A DNA stretch of 43,306 nucleotides from a bacterium (lineage in GTDB: Bacteria; Acidobacteriota; Polarisedimenticolia; Polarisedimenticolales; Polarisedimenticolaceae), in the NCBI GenBank assembly GCA_024226515.1, contig JAAELQ010000194.1:1-43306 (forward strand), in the 5' to 3' direction. Shown piece after piece: positions 33,470-40,700 of this stretch. The number at the start of each line of letters is the position of its first letter. The first letter of the stretch is position 1. The notes below the pieces were generated by a model that saw only the letters and a list, made by a program, of their open reading frames with translations, had not been told where the DNA came from and made no database searches. Both the position numbers and the translations under genes were made by a program.

Positions 33470-34102
33470 GTGGCATCTTCGAAAAAGCCCAAAAACCGGA
33501 AAACCACGACCCTTCCGCCGGCCGAGACGTTCACGCTGACCACGCTGGAACAGGTGCGGATCGTGGCCGACCCGCTGCGCGTGCGGATTCTCGAGGCGCT
33601 GTGCACCGAGCGCACCACGAAGCAGGTCGCGGAGTCCATCGGAGAGAAGCCGACGAAGCTCTACCACCACGTGGAAGCGCTCGAGCGGGTCGGCCTGATC
33701 CGGCTGACGCGCACCCGGCCCAACCGCGGCACGCTCGAGAAGTACTACCAGGCCGTCGCGCGGGCATTCCGCGCGGACCCGTCGCTGTTCGGCGGAGAAC
33801 CGACTCGCGAGGAAGCCTCCGAGGTGGGAGCGGCGGTGCGCGGAATATTCCTCCGCACCGCAGACGAGTTCGAGCGATTGTTCGCTCGCGAGAACGTCGC
33901 CGATCTACAGGAGACGGCGATCGTCAGCCAGGTCCAGCTGCACGCGACACCGGACGAGATCGAGGAAGTTCGCCGGCAGATCCAGCAGGTGCTGGACGAC
34001 CTGCAGAAGGACCAGCGCGATCGGATCACCGACGAAGACGAATGCTACCGCCTGACTATGGCGTTCTTCCCGCTCGACCCCGAGCCCGCAGAAGGCGACT
34101 GA
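33470..34102 (+). CDS. ArsR-like winged-helix transcriptional regulator
   Basis: A 210-residue regulator. Residues ~25-95 form an ArsR-type winged helix: VRIVADPLRVRILEALC, then TTKQVAESIGEKPTKLYHHV as recognition helix, then LERVGLIRLTRTRPNRGTLEKYYQ as wing. The C-terminal ~100 residues are charged and helical (EEIEEVRRQIQQVLDDLQK-like) and probably dimerise. The lysine-rich N-terminus (SSKKPKNRK) may aid DNA contact. The start is GTG with no clear Shine-Dalgarno site, so a leaderless message is possible. It is divergent from the MFS exporter and likely represses it. Confidence 0.88.
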   Translation: MASSKKPKNRKTTTLPPAETFTLTTLEQVRIVADPLRVRILEALCTERTTKQVAESIGEKPTKLYHHVEALERVGLIRLTRTRPNRGTLEKYYQAVARAFRADPSLFGGEPTREEASEVGAAVRGIFLRTADEFERLFARENVADLQETAIVSQVQLHATPDEIEEVRRQIQQVLDDLQKDQRDRITDEDECYRLTMAFFPLDPEPAEGD

Positions 34103-34115
34103 CGGTCAGGGTGCG

Positions 34116-34487
34116 CTAGTCGCAGATCCGGCAGCCGGTCTGCTCCCAGCGATGCTCCGCGACGGTGCGACCTGCCTTGAGCCGATACTCGACCTGCATC
34201 GTCCCCGGCGTGGAGTCGCGGATGCGGATCTGCTTCGCCACTCGCTTCTCTTTCTTCTTGCCGGCTCCGCGATCCTCGACCACCACGAGGTCGAAGTTCA
34301 CGTCCGCGCAGGTCTCGTGGACGGTGACCGTCACCTTGCCGCTGAACACGGTCTTGCTGTTGCCCTCGTCAACCCGCTCCAGGGTTCCGTCGATATCGGC
34401 GCGGCACTCGTCCGCGGCCAGCAGGGGCGCCGTCGCCGCGGCGAGGACAGCGATCGCAAAACAGCCGGACAGAACTCGTCGAATCAC
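34116..34487 (-). CDS. Small exported cysteine-containing protein of unknown function
   Basis: A 123-residue protein with a clear signal peptide (VLSGCFAIAVLAAATAPLLAA). The mature part has four cysteines (DECRADI, ETCADVNF, TGCRICD) and a lysine-rich loop (RGAGKKKEKRVAKQ) between beta-like strands. GGAGGTGAAAC precedes the GTG start. It is convergent with the winged-helix gene and divergent from the giant phosphatase gene. I do not recognise a family. Confidence 0.72.
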   Translation of the reverse strand: MIRRVLSGCFAIAVLAAATAPLLAADECRADIDGTLERVDEGNSKTVFSGKVTVTVHETCADVNFDLVVVEDRGAGKKKEKRVAKQIRIRDSTPGTMQVEYRLKAGRTVAEHRWEQTGCRICD

Positions 34488-34724
34488 GTTTCACCTCCAA
34501 CTCCTTCATGGTGGCTCCGCAGAGCGGAGGAGTCAAACTGGCCAGAAAACCCCGGAATCCGAGACCTTCCGCATGCCGGGGAGCGTCACGGCCACCTCGC
34601 TCGAGACCGTTCTCTATGGTTTTCGGCCTAACCCGCTGTATAAGGAGAGGACCGGAGGCCGCGGCGGCCTTCGGAATGGACCCGGGTCACTGCGCGAAAG
34701 CCGTCGTCCGTTGGGGGGCAAAAC
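34488..34724. other. Non-coding divergent region upstream of the giant phosphatase gene
   Basis: Only a short hairpin was found: CTCCGC and GCGGAG around AGA at 34515-34529. A G-rich stretch (TTGGGGGGC, 34711-34719) near the downstream GTG may serve as its Shine-Dalgarno site. I looked for riboswitch-like conserved elements and saw none I could name. Confidence 0.4.
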
Positions 34725-37700
34725 GTGTCCATTCGGTCATTGTTGTTGGTGCTCTGTGTCTGCCTGGTCGCAACCGCGGCGACCGCGGACACGGTGACGC
34801 GGGGCCCGTACCTGCAGCTCGGCACGCCCGACGGCGTCGTGATCCGCTGGCGCACCGACGTCGCCACCAGCTCCGAGGTCCGCTACGGCACGACGCAGGG
34901 CAACCTGAGCGCGACCGAGTTCGACGCCGCGGCCGATACCGAGCACGAGATCGAGCTGACCGGCCTCTCGCCCGGAACGCGCTACTGGTACTCCGTCGGG
35001 GCGATGGGGGGGCCGGTGCTGGCGGGCGATGACGCCGATCACTTTTTCGACACGGCGCCGCCCGTCGGGGCGACTCCGCCGGTCCGTGTCTGGGTCCTGG
35101 GCGACTCCGGCGCCAACGTCAACAACGCCGGAGCGGTACGTGACGCCTACGTCGGCTACACCGGAGCGCGCCACACCGACCTGTGGCTCATGCTCGGCGA
35201 CAACGCCTACACCACCGGTCTGGACGAGGAGTTCCAGATCAAGCTGTTCGACGTGTTCCCGGAGATGCTGCGCAGGTCCGTCCTGTGGCCGACGATCGGC
35301 AACCACGACGGCATCGCCGCGAACTCCGGGCAACAGACCGGTCCGTACTTCGACATCTTCAACTTGCCCGACAACGCGCAGGCCGGCGGCATGGTCTCCG
35401 GCACCGAGTCGTACTACTCGTTCGACTACGCCAACATCCACTTCGTCGTCCTCGACTCTCACGGCTCGGATCGCCTGATCGGCGGTCCGATGATGGACTG
35501 GCTCGAGAGCGACCTGGCTGTGACCGCCCAGCAGTGGATCATCGCTTACTGGCATCACCCGCCTTACAGCAAGGGGGGGCACGACTCGGACGACGTCCCG
35601 CTCGAGCAGCAGTTGGTCGACATGCGCGACAACGCCGTTCGGGTCCTGGAAGACCACGGTGTCGACCTCGTGATGACCGGCCACAGCCACAGCTACGAGC
35701 GCTCGATCATGATCGACGGGCACTACGGCTTTTCCGACGACTTCGGCCCGCAGCACGTCGTCGACCCGGGTGACGGCCGCGAGGTGGGAGACGGGGCCTA
35801 CGTCAAGCCGGCGGCCGGCCCCCACCAGGGCGCGGTGTACCAGGTGGCGGGCAGCTCTAGCCAGCTCTCCGGCGGCTTGCTGAACCACCCGGTGATGTAC
35901 GTCTCGCACAACGTGCTGGGCTCGGTCGTGCTGGATGTCGAGGGCTATCGGCTGGACGCGGTGTTCCTGGATTCGGTGGGCGCCGAGTTGGACTCGTTCA
36001 CGATCCTCAAGGACCCGGATCTCGTCGTCGACTTCTCGGCCACTCCCGAGAGCGACCCCGTGCCGCTGAGCGTGACGTTCTCCGACCAGTCGCTGGTCGA
36101 GGCCACGCAGTGGGAATGGGACTTCGACGGCGACGGAACGACCGACAGCACCGAGGAGATTCCGACGCATGTTTACGAGCAGCCGGGGCAGTACTCGGTC
36201 CGTCTGCGAATCACGGGCCCGAAGGGTACGTTCGAGAGAACCAAGGTCGACTTCATCGACGCCTTCCTTGCGCCGCCGCTGGCCGATTTCGTCACGGACG
36301 TGTTCACCGGCATCGCGCCGCTGTCGGTCAGTTTCACCGACCGATCGGGCAACACGCCGGACCAGTGGGAGTGGGACTTCGACGACGACGGTACACCGGA
36401 CAGCACCGAGCAGAACCCCGTGCACGTTTACGACACGCCCGGCGTCTACTCGGTACGACTGACGGTGATGAACGCGGAAGGCACCAGCTCGGAAATCAGA
36501 TCCGATCTGATCACGGTCCTGCCGCGCGCGCCCGACGAGGTGACCGGTTTCACCGTCGACGTCGATCGCCAGACGATGTCGTGGGACCCGAACCCCGCCG
36601 CATGCGGCTACGACCTCGTGCGTGTGGACCTCGCTGCGCTACGCGCCAGCGGGGGCGACTACCGTGTTTCCCAGCTCGGTTGTGTCAACGAGGACATCGT
36701 TTCGACCTTGACCTCCGACCCGACCCTCCCGGGCCCGGGGCAGATTGTGGCCTACCTCGCGCGGATCACGGACTGCGGAGGGCTGGCGGGCACGTTCGAC
36801 ACCTCGGGTCTGGGCATGATCGAGACTCGCGATCCGGAGCTACAGGGCCCCGGGTCGGCCTGCGGCTGCCTGCCCGGCGACGATCTCGACGTCGACCTCT
36901 TCTGCAACACGCTCGACAACTGTCCCACGACGTACAACCAGGGGCAGTCCGACTACGACCTCGACGGTCTCGGCGACGTGTGCGACTGCGATCCCACGGA
37001 CTGGCGCTGCTCGTCGGACTGCACGGACGCCGACGCCGACCAATTCTGCGTAACGACCGACTGCGACGACACGAACGCGGCGGTCAATCCCACCACGACA
37101 TGGTTCCTCGATCAGGACGGCGACGGCTTCGGCCTGCTGTCGCAGAATCTCGTGCAGTGCGCGGCGCCGCCCGGATACTCGCTGGGCAGGGGTGACTGCG
37201 ACGACATCTCCGCCACTGCCGTCGACACGTATCCCGGCGCGGCGCCCAACGACAGCCCCACGCTCTGCATGCGTGACCGCGACCACGACGGATGGGGCGA
37301 CGACGACCCGCAGGCCGGGGTCACTTCCGGAACCGACTGCGACGACCTCGACCCGGTGGCCACTCCGGAAACGCAGTGGTTCCCCGATAACGACGGTGAC
37401 GGCTTCGGCGACCTGGTCGGGGAGATCGCACAGTGCGAGTCGCCGCCGGGTCACACGATGGACAGCACCGACTGCGACGACACGTCGCCGACCGCCGGCG
37501 CTACCTATCCCGGCGCCGCCCCCAACGACGACTCGATCGCCTGCATGAAGGACGTCGACGACGACGACTGGGGTGACGATCAGCCGCCGGCCGGCGTGGT
37601 TCCGGGCTCCGACTGCAATGACGCCAACGCGACGGCCAATCCGACGTTCACCTGGTACCTGGATGGCGACGGCGACGGTTTCGGCGACCTCGGCGCGCCG

Positions 37701-40700
37701 CTCGTGCAGTGCTCGCAGCCCGTGGGCCATGTGTCCGAACCGTCGGACTGCGACGACGCCTCCGCCACGACGTTCCCCGGCGCGGCGCCCAACGACGGTG
37801 TTGCATGCATGTCGGATGTCGACGGCGACGGCTGGGGCGACGCGGCACCCGCGCCCGGCGTCGCCGCGGGCACCGATTGCGACGACAGCGCTGCGGACAC
37901 GTTCCCCGGCGCAGCGCCGAACGACAGCGGCGTCGCCTGCATGCGCGACGCGGACGGTGACGACTGGGGCGACGACACTCCGCAGGCGGGCGCCACTCCG
38001 GGCAGCGACTGCGACGATACCGAGGCGAACACCAGCCCCGACACGCAGTGGTATGCCGACACGGACGGCGACGGTTTCGGCGACTTCACCGAACCCGTCT
38101 CCCAGTGCCTCCAGCCGGCGGAGCATGTCGCCGACGCCACCGACTGCGACGACACCTCGCCGACCGCGACGGACACCTATCCCGGTGCCGCGCCGAATGA
38201 CAGCTCGCTGGCGTGCATGAAGGACACCGATGGCGACGATTGGGGCGACAGTTCGCCGCTACCGGGTGTGTTTGCCGGAACCGACTGCGACGACGACGAC
38301 GATTCGGCTACACCGGACCGCGTGTGGTACGCGGACACGGACGGTGACGGGTTCGGCGACACGGATGTGCCGTCCGTGCAGTGCACGGAGCCCGCCGGCT
38401 TCGTGCTCGACGGGACGGACTGCGACGACACGTCGCCGAGCGCTGCGGACACGCACCCCGGAGCAGCGCCGAACGACAGCGCCGGCGGATGTCTGAAGGA
38501 CGTGGACGGGGACGACTGGGGCGACGTCGCGACGATCGCCGGCGTCACTCCCGGCACCGATTGCGACGACAGTTTCGCGTTGACCTTCCCCGGAGCGGCT
38601 CCCAACGACGCCCCGGCCGCGTGTTACCTCGACGCGGACGGGGACGATTGGGGCGACGAGAATCCGCCCGCGGGTGTGACGGCAGGGACGGATTGCGACG
38701 ATTCCGACGCGCAGCTGCACCCCGACACGCCGTGGTACGCCGATACGGACGGCGACGGCTTCGGCGATCCCGGCGCGCTGACGACGCAGTGCCTGCAGCC
38801 CGCCGGGCATCTCGCGGACGCCACGGACTGCGACGACAGTTCTCCCGCCGCGGCGTCGACCTTCCCGGGTGCTGCGCCGAACGATAGCGCCGACGGATGC
38901 CTGAAGGACGTGGACGGGGACGACTGGGGCGACGCCGATCCGCTACCGGGAGTGACACCCGGATCCGATTGTGACGACGACGACGCGTTCTTCAACCCGA
39001 CGACGACCTGGTACCGGGACAAGGACGGCGACGGCTTCGGCGACCTCGCCGTGTCGCTGGCGGCGTGCACGCAGCCTTCCGGCTATCTGCTGGACTCGAC
39101 GGACTGCGACGACATCTCGGTGACGTCGCCGGCGACGTTCCCCGGCGCGGCTCCCAGCGACGGCGCCGGTTGCATGCGCGATTCGGACGGGGACGACTGG
39201 GGCGACGATTCGCCCCCGGCAGGTGTCGAGGCCGGCACGGATTGCGACGATTTCGACGCTCTGCTGCATCCCGCGACGACGTGGTACGTCGATGCCGACG
39301 GCGACGGCTTCGGGTCGTCCGCGTCGACCCTCGTGCAATGCACGGAGCCCGCGGGCTTCGTTCCGTCGAGCACGGACTGCGATGACGTCTCGCCGACGGC
39401 ATCCGCCACCTTCCCCGGCGCAGCTCCCAACGACAGCGCCGACGCATGTATGAAGGACTTGGACGGGGACGACTGGGGCGACGCCTCTCCGCAGCCCGGC
39501 ATCGTACCCGGCACGGACTGCGACGACGCCGACTTCGGCTTCAACCCGGGGACGACGTGGTATGCGGACACGGACGGCGACGGGTTCGGGGACCCGAACG
39601 TGAACGTCGATCAGTGCAGCGCACCGGCCGGGCATGTGCTGGATTCGACCGACTGCGACGACACGTCCGGTACCGCGGCAGACACACACCCCGGCGCCGC
39701 GCCGAACGACTCGCTCGTGGCCTGTATGCGCGATGTGGACGGGGATGGCTGGGGCGACAGCTCCGCCGTCGGCGCCATCACACCCGGCACGGACTGCGAC
39801 GACGACTCGGCCACGGCGTCCGCCACGCATCCGAGTGCAGCGCCCAACGACGGCGCGGGCTGCATGAAGGACATAGACGGTGACGACTGGGGCGACGATG
39901 ATCCGCCGCCGGGTGTCGGCAGCGGAACGGACTGCGACGACGCGGACGTGCAGCGCAATCCGGACACGGTGTGGTACGCAGACACCGACGCCGACGGATA
40001 CGGGGACCGGTTCGTGACTCTGGCCCAGTGCGTTCAGCCCGCGGGCTACGTCGCACAGAGCACGGATTGCGACGACACGTCCCCGGCCGCCGCGTTCACG
40101 TTCCCCGGAGCGGCTCCCAACGACGACGGTTTCGTCTGCATGAAGGACGTGGACGGGGACGACTGGGGCGACGAGGCCCCGAACGCCGGCGTGTTCCCGG
40201 GTTCCGACTGCAACGACGCCGATCCCGGGCTGCGCCCGGACACCACGTGGTTCGCCGATACCGATGGCGACGGTTTTGGGGACCCGGCGCTGACGGTCGT
40301 GCAGTGCGACGCGCCGCTCGCTTTTGTGTTGGTCGACACCGACTGCGACGACACGAGCGCCGCCGCCGCCGCCACCTTCCCCGGAGCCGCGCCGAACGAC
40401 AGCGCGGTCGCCTGCATGAAGGATGTCGACGGCGACGACTGGGCGGACGCCTCCCCATCGACGCCCGCCTCGCCGGGAACCGACTGCGACGACGACTCAC
40501 CGACTGCGGCCGACACCTATCCCGGCGCGGCACCGAACGATAGCGCCATCGATTGCATGCGGGACGTGGACGGCGACGATTGGGGCGACGAGACTCCTCC
40601 GCAGGACGTCAGCGCCGGAACGGATTGCGACGACGACGACGAGGGGATCCAGCCCGACACGATCTGGTACGCCGATCTGGACGGCGACACGTTCGGAGAC

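Noticed and set aside
34488..34724. Possible riboswitch upstream of the giant phosphatase gene
   Set aside because: I compared by eye with c-di-GMP, glycine and cobalamin riboswitch signatures and found none; only a 6-bp hairpin is present.
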